Shown here in pieces: positions 51,799 through 60,514 of a stretch of DNA of 64,000 bases (position 1 is its first letter; every line of letters starts with the position of its first letter). The notes below the pieces were generated by a model. That model was not told where the DNA came from. It made no database searches and saw nothing but the letters and a program-made list of their open reading frames with translations. The stretch comes from Microbulbifer flavimaris. Lineage in GTDB: Bacteria > Pseudomonadota > Gammaproteobacteria > Pseudomonadales > Cellvibrionaceae. Made by a program: the position numbers and the translations under genes. Location of the stretch: assembly GCF_001641755.2 (NCBI RefSeq), contig NZ_LRFG02000008.1:29793-93792 (forward strand), written 5' to 3'.

Positions 51799-51823
51799 CG
51801 AGGGGCGCCGGAGACGGCGCCCC
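51799..51823 (+). terminator. Terminator-like hairpin
   Basis: GAGGGGCGCCG, GAGA, CGGCGCCCCTC: an 11-bp perfect stem ten bases after the PA3496-like gene. Only GCCGTTTC follows, so termination may be partial. The next 320 bases, to 52143, show no gene. Confidence 0.65.
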
Positions 51824-52143
51824 TCGCCGTTTCACGAACCGACTTCTCATTGTCCCTTCAAAAAGATCTGAGGGGCCTGCACATCCATTCGTCTATCAGG
51901 GAAAGGCGGTTGTCTACTGCGGGTTCCCGATTTCCTCGGGCTCAGCTGCAGGTGGTTTGTTAGCCCTCGATTGCAACAGGCGAAGCGAACTACTGGCGCC
52001 TACTTGCATGAGGGGCGGCCGGCTCGGCCACAGTAGATATGTCGTGGTCTAGTGGGAAATGACGCCAGACGCCAGGCCCCATAAGAGTAAAAGAGAACTC
52101 TAATTATCCAGAGCGATAACGACCGGGAAGAGGGAACTTCCGC

Positions 52144-52488
52144 ATGTCGACCTACCAATCAGATGGCCCCAGGGTTACCTCCGAACTTTCTCCTTGCGGT
52201 AGTCACCTGACAATCCGAGTTTACGGTGCCTTTAATTTCAATTTGCACCAGGATTTTCTCGAAAGCTACAGCGGCCTCTCACAGCCACCGAGTCACCTGA
52301 GTATCGACCTCGCCCACACGACACACATGGACAGCGCAGCCCTGGGGATGCTTTTGCTGTTGTGTGATCACTGTTTTGACGCGACTACGGAGCCTGCCTC
52401 CGAATCGGTTTCGTTGCTTAATGCCAATGAGCATGTAGCGACCATCCTCCAGGTCTCCAATTTCGATCAGCTGTTCGATATTCGCTGA
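52144..52488 (+). CDS. STAS-domain anti-sigma factor antagonist, HsbA-like
   Basis: A 114-residue STAS-domain protein. The phosphorylatable Ser lies in the conserved loop LAHTTHMDSAALGMLLLL. Directly downstream is a protein with a SpoIIE phosphatase and a HATPase kinase domain, the same order as HsbA with HsbR in the Pseudomonas HptB pathway. The STAS protein would be phosphorylated and dephosphorylated by its neighbour and, when unphosphorylated, bind an anti-sigma factor. The gene pair is 11 bases apart. Confidence 0.88.
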   Translation: MSTYQSDGPRVTSELSPCGSHLTIRVYGAFNFNLHQDFLESYSGLSQPPSHLSIDLAHTTHMDSAALGMLLLLCDHCFDATTEPASESVSLLNANEHVATILQVSNFDQLFDIR

Positions 52489-52499
52489 GCGCCGCCACC

Positions 52500-54284
52500 A
52501 TGCTCAGGCTTTTGATCGTTGAGCCGCAAGCAAGCGAAGCGGCGCTTCTTGCGGATGCATTGCGTACCGCCGCGGAGAGTGTGTCAGAACTCCCGGCCGT
52601 AGCCATTGCCGTCGCGCAGGATATGGCCAGTGCGCTGCAGGTGTTTCAGGCGCGCAAGCCAAGCATGGTGGTGATCGGCCCGGGCGCCGGCCCTGGGGTA
52701 ACTGGGTGTGACCTGGATCGCCTACGGGCGCTCACCGGGATGGATCCGGTACTGTCGGTACTGGCCGGGGATGACAGGAGTCAGTTGCTGAAGCGGGCCC
52801 TGGCTGTCGGTGCAGATGAGGTCCTTGGTAAACCCTATGAGCCGGGAGAGGTGCGCCTCAAGCTGGAGACACTCACAAGGCTGGCCCGCTTCGGCTCCGC
52901 ATTGCTCGCGCAACGTGATCGTATCCGGCTGCGCCACGATGGTCTCCTGCAGGAGCAGGCATCGGTCAGGCAGATCTTCAGTAACATCAGCCGGGAGAGC
53001 TGTCTCAACGACAGTCCTGCCATTCGCCACCACCTGTCTGCACAAGCATTGCTTAACGGCGATGTGGTGGCCGCTGCCTGGGGGCCAGGGGGCAAACTGC
53101 TGTTGTTGCTCGGAGACTTTACCGGGCACGGCCTGGGGGCTGCCATTGGCACGGTGCCATTGACCGCGGTCTTCTACTCGATGGTCACAAAGGGCTTTTC
53201 GCTGGCGCGCATTCTGCAGGAACTGAATGGAAAGCTGCACCGGGTGTTGCCGGCAAACATGTTCTGCTGTGCGGTATTGCTGGAGCTGGACACTCACAAG
53301 CGGCGGCTGCGCCTGTTCAACGGCGGCATGCCCAGTGTCTGCCTGCGTCGGGCGTCCGGCCGGGTGCGACAGCTAGAATCCCGACAGCTGCCACTTGGAG
53401 TGGTACCCGACTTGGATGTGGGGGCGGCAGTTGTACATATTCCGGTGGAGGAGGGTGACGCGCTGTACTTATGGAGTGACGGCTTATCGGAGATGCGTTC
53501 AGCGGCGGGTGAGGAAGTTGGCCAGCGACGTATCGTCGAAACTGTGGCCCGCATTACCCAGGATGAGCAGAGGTTTGACCGTATCCTCGAGGAGGCCTTT
53601 CGCTTTGCCGCCCGCCAGGCGGATGACCTGTCACTGGTCGAGTTGCGCTTTGGCGCTGCGTTTGCTGAGGCAGCCTTCGCTGAGGCAGCCTTTGCTGAGG
53701 CAGCCTCCGCCGACAAAGCTTCGCGGCAGCAGGTTCGGGGGCGACTGCCGACGCGTCGGGTGGGCGAGTGGTCTGTGAAGTTCACGCTCGGCCCCGGTGA
53801 ACTGCGCGATGCCGATCCCCTGCCACCGCTTCTGGATGTCCTCGCGCAGACCCCCGGGGCCAGCTATTTTCGTGACGCACTCACGGTGGTGTTGGGCGAG
53901 CTGTTCCGCAATGCCCTGGAGCATGGCGTGATTGGTCTCGATAGCGCCATCAAGGCCTCTGAGCAGGGCTTTGCCGAGTACTACCATAAACTCCACCGCC
54001 GCCGCAGTCAGCTGCAGAGGGGGTGGATTCAGGTGGCCGTCAAGTGCATTGGGCAGGGGCCCGGTGGCGTCCTGGAGGTGGTCGTGGAGGACAGCGGTCC
54101 CGGATTGCCCGCCAACTGGTCCCGCCGAGGGGACTACGCCGGTCGCGGGCTGCCCCTGCTCCGGTCGCTCTGCCGCACGCTTGAACTCCAGTTCGGGAGC
54201 AGACGGGTCCGCGCGCTGCTGGATTGGGGGGAGCCGGAGGGAGGCCAGAGGTCCGCAGGCACCCGAGCTGTCGAGGCTGGCTAA
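52500..54284 (+). CDS. SpoIIE-type phosphatase with degenerate receiver and HATPase domain, HsbR-like
   Basis: A 594-residue protein with three parts. Residues 1-130 are receiver-like, but the usual phospho-acceptor Asp is lost (VVIGPGAGPGVTG where families have LLD). The conserved Lys remains (LGKPYEP). The PP2C/SpoIIE phosphatase is complete: GDFTGHGLGAA at about residue 206, WSDGLSEM, and QADDLSLVEL. A linker with three AFAEA repeats leads to the RsbW-type HATPase (LGELFRNALEHGV and VVEDSGPGLP). It should set the state of the STAS protein encoded before it. Confidence 0.9.
   Translation: MLRLLIVEPQASEAALLADALRTAAESVSELPAVAIAVAQDMASALQVFQARKPSMVVIGPGAGPGVTGCDLDRLRALTGMDPVLSVLAGDDRSQLLKRALAVGADEVLGKPYEPGEVRLKLETLTRLARFGSALLAQRDRIRLRHDGLLQEQASVRQIFSNISRESCLNDSPAIRHHLSAQALLNGDVVAAAWGPGGKLLLLLGDFTGHGLGAAIGTVPLTAVFYSMVTKGFSLARILQELNGKLHRVLPANMFCCAVLLELDTHKRRLRLFNGGMPSVCLRRASGRVRQLESRQLPLGVVPDLDVGAAVVHIPVEEGDALYLWSDGLSEMRSAAGEEVGQRRIVETVARITQDEQRFDRILEEAFRFAARQADDLSLVELRFGAAFAEAAFAEAAFAEAASADKASRQQVRGRLPTRRVGEWSVKFTLGPGELRDADPLPPLLDVLAQTPGASYFRDALTVVLGELFRNALEHGVIGLDSAIKASEQGFAEYYHKLHRRRSQLQRGWIQVAVKCIGQGPGGVLEVVVEDSGPGLPANWSRRGDYAGRGLPLLRSLCRTLELQFGSRRVRALLDWGEPEGGQRSAGTRAVEAG
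53661..53705 (+). repeat. Three 15-bp tandem repeats in the linker
   Basis: TTYGCTGAGGCAGCC occurs three times head to tail and encodes FAEAA each time, within the linker between phosphatase and HATPase domain. Copy-number change would lengthen the linker in steps of five residues. Confidence 0.9.
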
Positions 54285-54310
54285 ATCAATGCATTTGCCG
54301 CCATAGCCGG

Positions 54311-54316
54311 TATAAT
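54311..54316 (+). promoter_or_regulatory. -10 element before ccmA
   Basis: A perfect TATAAT, 42 bases upstream of the ccmA ATG. The -35 region (AATGCA at 17-base spacing) is poor. It suggests that the ccm operon has its own promoter after the HsbR-like gene. Confidence 0.55.
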
Positions 54317-54357
54317 GCCGCTCAGTTTTTCATCAATTTGCTTGGCATACCCACCTC

Positions 54358-55035
54358 ATGGCCCGAAAGTCACCTTCGTCAAACTCGCTGCAGGTCCGCC
54401 AGCTCTCGTGTGAGCGGGACGGTCGCGTGCTGTTTGCGGGGCTCGATTTCGAGCTGGGCGCCGGTCAGGCGCTACAGGTGGAGGGCGCCAACGGAGCCGG
54501 TAAAACCACGCTGCTACGCACCCTGATCGGCAGTGCCGGTGACTTCACCGGTGAGATTGCCTGGAATGAAAGGGCCTTCCCGGCCGCGTTGCCGGATCTG
54601 CGTGCGCACCTGCTCTATATCGGTCACGGGGCCGGTGTCCGGCGGGGCCTGACTCCGCTGGAGAACCTGGCCTGGTATGGCGCCGGGCGTGGAGAGGCAA
54701 TGCGGGCCCTGGAGCAGGTGGACCTGTTCGGGTTTGAAGACAGCCTGTGCCACCAGCTGTCTGCCGGTCAGAACCGCCGCGTGGCCCTGGCGAGACTGTT
54801 TCTGCCGGGGGCTCCGCCGCTGTGGATTCTCGACGAGCCGCTGGCGGCGCTGGATGTGGCCGGTGTCTCTGCGCTGCAGGGGCAGATGGCCTGCCACCTG
54901 AGCCGTGGCGGTAGTATCCTGTTTACCTCCCACCAGCCGCTGGCACTCGCCGGGCTGCGCACACTGAACCTGAGCGAATACGCTACCGAGGAACCCGAGC
55001 CGCTGGCGGAGGAGGGCACCGATGTCTTCGCTTGA
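54358..55035 (+). CDS. ccmA: Heme exporter ATP-binding protein CcmA
   Basis: A 225-residue ABC ATPase of the cytochrome c maturation system. It has Walker A GANGAGKTTLLR, signature LSAGQNRRVALARLF, Walker B LWILDEPLAALD and the switch region LFTSHQPLAL. CcmA powers release of heme-loaded CcmE from CcmC/D. It overlaps ccmB by 14 bases. Confidence 0.97.
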   Translation: MARKSPSSNSLQVRQLSCERDGRVLFAGLDFELGAGQALQVEGANGAGKTTLLRTLIGSAGDFTGEIAWNERAFPAALPDLRAHLLYIGHGAGVRRGLTPLENLAWYGAGRGEAMRALEQVDLFGFEDSLCHQLSAGQNRRVALARLFLPGAPPLWILDEPLAALDVAGVSALQGQMACHLSRGGSILFTSHQPLALAGLRTLNLSEYATEEPEPLAEEGTDVFA

Positions 55036-55741
55036 GCAGCCGGTGCTGGACTATACGCCGAGAGCGCGCAATGTGGCGGGCTTCGTGGCGCTGTTGCGCA
55101 GCGAGCTGCTGCTGGCGCTGCGCCGCAGCGCCGATATTGCCAATCCGCTGCTGTTTTTCGTCACGGTGCTGGCCCTGCTGCCGCTGGGTGTCGGCCCGGA
55201 ACCGGACCTGCTGGCGCGCCTGGCGCCGGGGATGATCTGGGTGGTGGCGCTGCTGGCGACCCTGCTGTCCCAGGAGAGTCTCTTCCGCGGTGATTTTGAG
55301 GACGGTTCCCTCGAGCAACTGGCGCTGGCCCCTCAGCCCCTGTATTTCGCGGTGCTCGCTAAAGTGTCGGTACACTGGCTGGTCACTGGCCTGCCGCTGG
55401 CGCTGCTGTCACCGCTGCTGGGAATGATGCTCAACCTGCCCAGCGGCGGCTATTTATCCCTGTTCCTGTCGCTGTTGCTGGGAACCGCCAGCCTGAGCCT
55501 GATCGGTGCGGTTGGCGCCGCACTGACCGTGGGGCTGCGTCGTGCCGGCCTGTTGCTGGCGCTCATCGTTATGCCGCTTTACGTGCCCGTGTTAATCTTC
55601 GGCACCGGCGCCGTACAGGCGGCAGTCGACGGCTATGCTTACGGCCCGCAGCTGGCCATCCTGGCGGCGTTGCTCGCCGGGGGAACGGCCCTGGCACCGC
55701 TGGCTGCGGCGGGCGCGATCCGCATCAGCCTGGACAATTAA
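55022..55741 (+). CDS. ccmB: Heme exporter subunit CcmB
   Basis: A 239-residue inner-membrane protein with about six helices. The early LLRSELLLALRRSADIANPLLFF segment and the central LSQESLFRGDFEDGSLEQLAL are conserved CcmB features. It forms the membrane part of the CcmAB transporter. Confidence 0.95.
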   Translation: MSSLEQPVLDYTPRARNVAGFVALLRSELLLALRRSADIANPLLFFVTVLALLPLGVGPEPDLLARLAPGMIWVVALLATLLSQESLFRGDFEDGSLEQLALAPQPLYFAVLAKVSVHWLVTGLPLALLSPLLGMMLNLPSGGYLSLFLSLLLGTASLSLIGAVGAALTVGLRRAGLLLALIVMPLYVPVLIFGTGAVQAAVDGYAYGPQLAILAALLAGGTALAPLAAAGAIRISLDN

Positions 55742-55757
55742 TCTGGAGGTATGCCCC

Positions 55758-56522
55758 TTGGCCTGGCAATGGTTTCACCGCTTGGGTTCGCCGCGCTGGT
55801 TCTATCAGAAGACCAGTGCCTGGATGCCGTGGCTGGCGCTGGCCAGCCTGCTGCTGATCGGCGCAGGTTCGATCTGGGGGCTGGGATTTGCTCCGGAAGA
55901 CGCCAAGCAGGGCAATAGCTACCGCATTATCTACATCCATGTGCCCGCCGCATTCCTCGCCCTGGCGGGGTACTACATCATGGCAATCAGCGGTGCCATT
56001 GGGCTCATCTGGAAGATGAAGCTTTCCTTTGTGGTGATGCGAGCGGCGGCTCCCATTGGCGCAGTTTTGACATTCATTGCCCTGTTTACCGGCGCCGTCT
56101 GGGGTAAGCCCACCTGGGGGACCTACTGGGTATGGGATGCGCGCATTACTTCGATGCTCATTCTGCTTTTCCTCTATATCGGTGTCATTGCACTGTCCCG
56201 GGCCTTCAGCCGCGAGCAGGTGGCGGACAAGGCTTGCGCCCTGCTGGCCCTGGTGGGCACGGTTAATATCCCGATTATCTACAAGTCCGTGGATTGGTGG
56301 TTCACGCTGCACCAGCCGGCCACCATCAAGTTCACCGAAAAGAGCAGCATCGACCCCAGTATGTTCTATCCGCTGCTGACCATGGTTATCGGGTTTTATT
56401 GCCTCTACGCCTGGACGCTCATCGCCCATACCCGGGAGAAAATCCTGCAGCGGGAGTGGCGCACCAGCTGGGTGCAGCAGTTAATGGGCGGCGAGTCCGC
56501 GACTGAGAGCAAGGCGGGGTAG
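55758..56522 (+). CDS. ccmC: Heme lyase/heme-handling protein CcmC
   Basis: A 254-residue inner-membrane protein with six helices. The tryptophan-rich heme-handling motif WGTYWVWDARITSMLIL, the conserved His in IYIHVPAAFLAL and in WFTLHQPATIKF are present. CcmC loads heme on CcmE. It probably starts with TTG at 55758 (MAWQWFHRLG), seven bases after GGAGGT; an ATG at 55751 is out of frame. Confidence 0.95.
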   Translation: MAWQWFHRLGSPRWFYQKTSAWMPWLALASLLLIGAGSIWGLGFAPEDAKQGNSYRIIYIHVPAAFLALAGYYIMAISGAIGLIWKMKLSFVVMRAAAPIGAVLTFIALFTGAVWGKPTWGTYWVWDARITSMLILLFLYIGVIALSRAFSREQVADKACALLALVGTVNIPIIYKSVDWWFTLHQPATIKFTEKSSIDPSMFYPLLTMVIGFYCLYAWTLIAHTREKILQREWRTSWVQQLMGGESATESKAG

Positions 56523-56526
56523 GGCG

Positions 56527-56751
56527 ATGCAGTTTCAGTTTGACAGCCTGGCGGCGTTTCTCCACATGGATGGCCATGGCACCTTCGTATGGGCGGCCTA
56601 TGGGGTTACCTTCCTGACTCTTACTGCGCTGGCACTGCAGCCGCGACTGCAGCGCAGGCGGTTGAAGCGGGAGCTCGAGCGCCAGCAGCGGATCGAGGCC
56701 CGTCGTCGCTCCGTGGAAACACGGCGTACCCGGGAGGCGGAGCCCGCCTGA
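56527..56751 (+). CDS. ccmD: Heme exporter subunit CcmD
   Basis: A 74-residue protein with one membrane helix (FVWAAYGVTFLTLTALALQP) followed by a strongly basic, coiled tail (RRLKRELERQQRIEARRR). This layout and its place between ccmC and ccmE identify CcmD, which releases holo-CcmE. Confidence 0.92.
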   Translation: MQFQFDSLAAFLHMDGHGTFVWAAYGVTFLTLTALALQPRLQRRRLKRELERQQRIEARRRSVETRRTREAEPA

Positions 56752-56817
56752 GCGGTGCGACAGCGCCCGCTGACATCGACAGGATTTCTTTTATTCATTC
56801 GGAGCTAGCAGACTACG

Positions 56818-57267
56818 ATGCATCCCGTTCGCAGACAGCGCCTGATACTGGTTCTTCTCCTCGTGGCCCTCTCTTCGGCCGCCGTTGCCCTGGTGACATA
56901 CGCCATGCGCAACAACATGAATTATTTCTACGCACCGGCCGCCTTTGCCGCTGGTGAAGTGCCGATGGAAAAAAACATTCGTGCGGGCGGCTGTGTAGTG
57001 CCGGGCAGTGTGGTTCGTGCCGATGACAGCCTCGATGTGCGGTTCGCTCTGACCGATGGCAGGGCCGAGCTGGAAGTGGTGTTTGACAAGATCCTGCCGG
57101 ATCTCTTCGCGGAAGGAGAGGCCGCAGTGGTCACCGGTCGCCTGATGCCAGACGGTTATGTTCGCGCGGACCAGGTGTTGGCCAAGCACGATGAGAATTA
57201 CACGCCGCCGGAAGTGGCCGAATCCATGGCCGCGGAAGCCAGCTGTGCCGACGGAGCCAAGATATGA
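56818..57267 (+). CDS. ccmE: Cytochrome c-type heme chaperone CcmE
   Basis: A 149-residue membrane-anchored periplasmic protein with an OB fold. The heme-binding His lies in the C-terminal motif VLAKHDENYTPPEV. One N-terminal helix (LILVLLLVALSSAAVALVTY) anchors it. It overlaps ccmF by four bases. Confidence 0.97.
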   Translation: MHPVRRQRLILVLLLVALSSAAVALVTYAMRNNMNYFYAPAAFAAGEVPMEKNIRAGGCVVPGSVVRADDSLDVRFALTDGRAELEVVFDKILPDLFAEGEAAVVTGRLMPDGYVRADQVLAKHDENYTPPEVAESMAAEASCADGAKI

Positions 57268-59252
57268 TTGCGGAGCTGGGGCACTTTTCCCTGTTGATAG
57301 GCCTGCTGCTGTCGCTGACGCTGGTCGCGGTGCCGATGGCCGGTAGTTACACCGCCCGCCCGCTGTGGATGGCCGCGGGCCGTCCGCTGGCTCTGGGCGT
57401 GCTCGCATTTACCGCCGTGGCCTATGTTTGCCTGACCGTGGCTTTTATCCAGAGCGATTTCACTGTGGCCTACGTGGCCCACAACTCCAACAGCATTCTG
57501 CCGCTCCATTACAAGATTACCGCGGTGTGGGGCGGCCACGAGGGGTCGATCCTGCTCTGGCTGCTGATCCAGGCCGGCTGGGCAGCAGCGGTGGCCCTCT
57601 TCAGCCGCCAGTTGCCGGCCGAGCTGGTGGCTCGGGTGCTATCGGTGCTCGGTGTCGTGCTGGTTGGTTTTTTCCTCTTTATCCTGCTTACCTCGAATCC
57701 GTTCGACCGGCTGCTGCCGTTCCCGCCTGTTGAGGGCAATGACCTGAATCCGCTGCTGCAGGATCCGGGCATGATTATTCACCCGCCGTTGCTGTACATG
57801 GGTTACGTGGGCTTCTCTGTGGCTTTCGCTTTTGCCATCGCGGCACTGCTGGGCGGCCAGCTGGATGCTGCCTGGGCACGCTGGGCACGCCCCTGGACTG
57901 CGGTTGCCTGGGCCTTCCTGACGCTGGGCATTGCACTGGGCAGCTGGTGGGCATACTACGAGCTCGGCTGGGGTGGCTGGTGGTTCTGGGATCCGGTTGA
58001 GAACGCCTCCTTTATGCCCTGGCTTGTGGGTACTGCACTGATGCACTCCCTGGCTGTGACGGAGAAGCGTGGCCTGTTCAAAAGCTGGACAATCCTGCTG
58101 GCGATCTTCTCATTCAGTCTCAGTCTGCTTGGAACCTTCCTGGTACGCTCCGGGGTGCTGACCTCCGTTCACGCTTTTGCAACCGACCCGCTGCGGGGCG
58201 GATTTATCCTGGCGTTTCTGGCCATCGTCGTGGGCGTCTCCCTGCTGCTGTTTGCCCTGCGGGCGCCGGCGGTCAGTGCGGGCAGCGTGTTCTCTTTCCG
58301 CTCCCGCGAGACCTTCCTGCTGGGCAACAACATCCTGTTGGTGCTGATGATGGGGATGGTGCTGACCGGTACCCTGTATCCGCTGCTGGCAGATGCGCTC
58401 AACTGGGGCAAGATCAGCGTCGGCCCGCCGTTCTTCAACCTGTTCTTCGTGCCCCTGATGCTCGTTCTGTGCGTGCTATTGGGGCTCGGCATTCACGCAA
58501 ACTGGAAAGATACCCGCTGGGAGCGACTTCTCGGCGTGTGGCAGTTGCCAATGGCGGTAGCGGTCGTCGCTGGCCTGGCCCTGCCGTTCGCCCTCGGTTA
58601 TTTTCACTGGGGCGCAGCGCTGGGTATTTTCGCCGGCGTCTGGGTGACTGCTTCCAGTGTGGCGGATCTTCTTGCGAAAAGCCGCAATGCCAACAGCCTG
58701 CTGGCCGGCCTGCGTCGCCAGCGTGCCAGTTACTTTGGCATGCACCTGGCCCATATCGGGCTGGCGGTCTCCGTGCTCGGCGCGGCGCTGACCACGGTTT
58801 ACAGTGTGGAGAAAGACGTGCGCATGTCCCCCGGGGATACCCACCATGCGGCGGGGTTTGATTTCCGCTTTGACGGCGTGCGTCAGGTGCAGGGCCCCAA
58901 CTACCGGGCGGTCGAGGGCGTGCTGTTTGTGAGCCGGGACGGCGAACCGGTGACCGAGTTGCACCCGCAGAAACGCAATTATCTCTCCGGTGGCAATACC
59001 ATGACCGAAGCCGCCATCGACACCGGTCTCTTCCGCGATCTGTACGTGGCATTGGGTGAGCCGATGGACAAGACCAACCCCAATGGTGATTGGGCGGTGC
59101 GCTTGCAATACAAGGCATTTGTGGTTTGGATCTGGCTAGGTTCGGTACTGATGGCCCTCGGAGGTGGTATCGCTGTGGCTGACAAGCGCTATCGCAAAGC
59201 AAAAGCGGCGGCCCGCACAGCCGCAGTGGCAGGTGCGCCGGCAGCGGCCTGA
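57264..59252 (+). CDS. ccmF: Cytochrome c heme lyase subunit CcmF
   Basis: A 662-residue multi-pass membrane protein. The periplasmic tryptophan-rich motif WGGWWFWDPVENASFMPWL, the early VWGGHEGSILLWLLI and the heme-ligating His positions mark CcmF. It attaches heme to apocytochromes with CcmH. The C-terminal Ala-rich tail (KAAARTAAVAGAPAAA) is a lineage extra. Confidence 0.97.
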   Translation: MIAELGHFSLLIGLLLSLTLVAVPMAGSYTARPLWMAAGRPLALGVLAFTAVAYVCLTVAFIQSDFTVAYVAHNSNSILPLHYKITAVWGGHEGSILLWLLIQAGWAAAVALFSRQLPAELVARVLSVLGVVLVGFFLFILLTSNPFDRLLPFPPVEGNDLNPLLQDPGMIIHPPLLYMGYVGFSVAFAFAIAALLGGQLDAAWARWARPWTAVAWAFLTLGIALGSWWAYYELGWGGWWFWDPVENASFMPWLVGTALMHSLAVTEKRGLFKSWTILLAIFSFSLSLLGTFLVRSGVLTSVHAFATDPLRGGFILAFLAIVVGVSLLLFALRAPAVSAGSVFSFRSRETFLLGNNILLVLMMGMVLTGTLYPLLADALNWGKISVGPPFFNLFFVPLMLVLCVLLGLGIHANWKDTRWERLLGVWQLPMAVAVVAGLALPFALGYFHWGAALGIFAGVWVTASSVADLLAKSRNANSLLAGLRRQRASYFGMHLAHIGLAVSVLGAALTTVYSVEKDVRMSPGDTHHAAGFDFRFDGVRQVQGPNYRAVEGVLFVSRDGEPVTELHPQKRNYLSGGNTMTEAAIDTGLFRDLYVALGEPMDKTNPNGDWAVRLQYKAFVVWIWLGSVLMALGGGIAVADKRYRKAKAAARTAAVAGAPAAA

Positions 59253-59273
59253 AAGGACTGATCTGGGGGAACC

Positions 59274-59858
59274 ATGGCGCGACTGAAACTGTTTCTGCCG
59301 CTCATTATTTTTGCTGCGTTGGCGGTGCTTTTCTGGCGGGGGTTGTCACTCAACCCGCAGGAAATGCCCTCGGCACTGCTCAACAAGCCGGTGCCGGAGT
59401 TTTCCCTGCCGAAGGTCTCAGATGGCGAAACCCTGGCGCAGAAGTCCGACCTGCCGGCGAAACCGCTGCTGATGAACGTCTGGGCCACCTGGTGTATTGC
59501 CTGCCGGGTGGAGCACCCCTACCTGAACGGGTTGGCAGAGCAGGGGGTTCCCATTGTTGGGGTCAACCTCAAGGATGACGATGCTGAGGCCCGCCAGTGG
59601 CTGGAAAAATTTCACAACCCCTACCTGTTCAGTGTCGCCGACCGTGACGGACGGCTGGCGCTGGATCTGGGTGTTTTCGGTGCACCCGAGACCTTCCTGG
59701 TAGATGCAGAGGGCATGATCCGCTGCAAACACGTCGGCGTTGTGGACGATCGTATCTGGCAAACCAAACTGCAGCCCCTGTACGAAAGACTGCAAAACCA
59801 GACTTGGGACGAATTTGCCGGTGAGTTATCGGATTCCCTGCTCTCCCGTTGTCAGTGA
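59274..59858 (+). CDS. ccmG: Thiol:disulfide interchange protein CcmG/DsbE
   Basis: A 194-residue membrane-anchored thioredoxin-fold protein. The active site is WATWCIACRVEH (WCxxC with an unusual Ile-Ala pair), the cis-Pro loop lies in GVFGAPETFLVD, and an N-terminal helix anchors it in the membrane. It keeps apocytochrome CxxCH motifs reduced. Here it is the last ccm gene; its 3' end overlaps yigZ by 38 bases. Confidence 0.95.
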   Translation: MARLKLFLPLIIFAALAVLFWRGLSLNPQEMPSALLNKPVPEFSLPKVSDGETLAQKSDLPAKPLLMNVWATWCIACRVEHPYLNGLAEQGVPIVGVNLKDDDAEARQWLEKFHNPYLFSVADRDGRLALDLGVFGAPETFLVDAEGMIRCKHVGVVDDRIWQTKLQPLYERLQNQTWDEFAGELSDSLLSRCQ

Positions 59859-60423
59859 GACCGAGGAAAAGAAGAGCCGGTTTATCTGCTGGTTGGGGCC
59901 GGTAGCGGACCGCGCATCTTTTCTGCGGCAACTGGAGAGTGTGCGGAGCGCTTATTCAGATGCCAGCCATCACTGCACAGCGCTGGTGATCGGCAATCCT
60001 TCCAACCCCGATGTCATGATTTCTGATGACGACGGTGAGCCCGGCGGCAGTGCCGGGAGGCCGATGCTCGAGTTGCTGTTAAAACAGGAAGTGGGCAATG
60101 TGGGGGCAATCGTTACCCGTTACTTCGGTGGCACCAAGCTGGGTGTCGGGGGTTTGATGAGGGCCTATCGCGGCGCTGTCGGGGCAGCGCTGCAACAGGT
60201 CGAACTCAAGCCTTTTATTCCTTACCTGAATGTTACTGTAAATTGTGAATTTGCCCAGGAATCCCGCCTGCGCTTCCTCGTGAGCCAGGTTGGCGGGCAG
60301 TGCGGTGATGCGATATACAGCAACCGCGTGAGCATCGAACTCACTGTGCCTGCAGATCGCTGGTCCGGTCTGAAGGGGCAGTTGGACGCCGAGGGTTTCG
60401 GCTTGTCAGCCGTGCAAGATTAA
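59821..60423 (+). CDS. yigZ: YigZ/IMPACT family protein
   Basis: A 200-residue protein of the YigZ/IMPACT family. It has the conserved KKSRFICWLGPV, ASHHCTALVIG, DDDGEPGGSAGRPML and IVTRYFGGTKLGVGGLMRAY. The function is poorly defined, with a link to translation control in eukaryotes. The GTG at 59821 gives the normal N-terminus. It occupies the site where ccmH is usually found. Confidence 0.92.
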   Translation: MSYRIPCSPVVSETEEKKSRFICWLGPVADRASFLRQLESVRSAYSDASHHCTALVIGNPSNPDVMISDDDGEPGGSAGRPMLELLLKQEVGNVGAIVTRYFGGTKLGVGGLMRAYRGAVGAALQQVELKPFIPYLNVTVNCEFAQESRLRFLVSQVGGQCGDAIYSNRVSIELTVPADRWSGLKGQLDAEGFGLSAVQD

Positions 60424-60514
60424 TCCGGCCGGACGCTCTTTCCGTAATTCCGGGTTGAACCATTCTCCCCATCGCCTGATCAGGCCTGAACCTATTCAGA
60501 CACCGAGGACGCCC

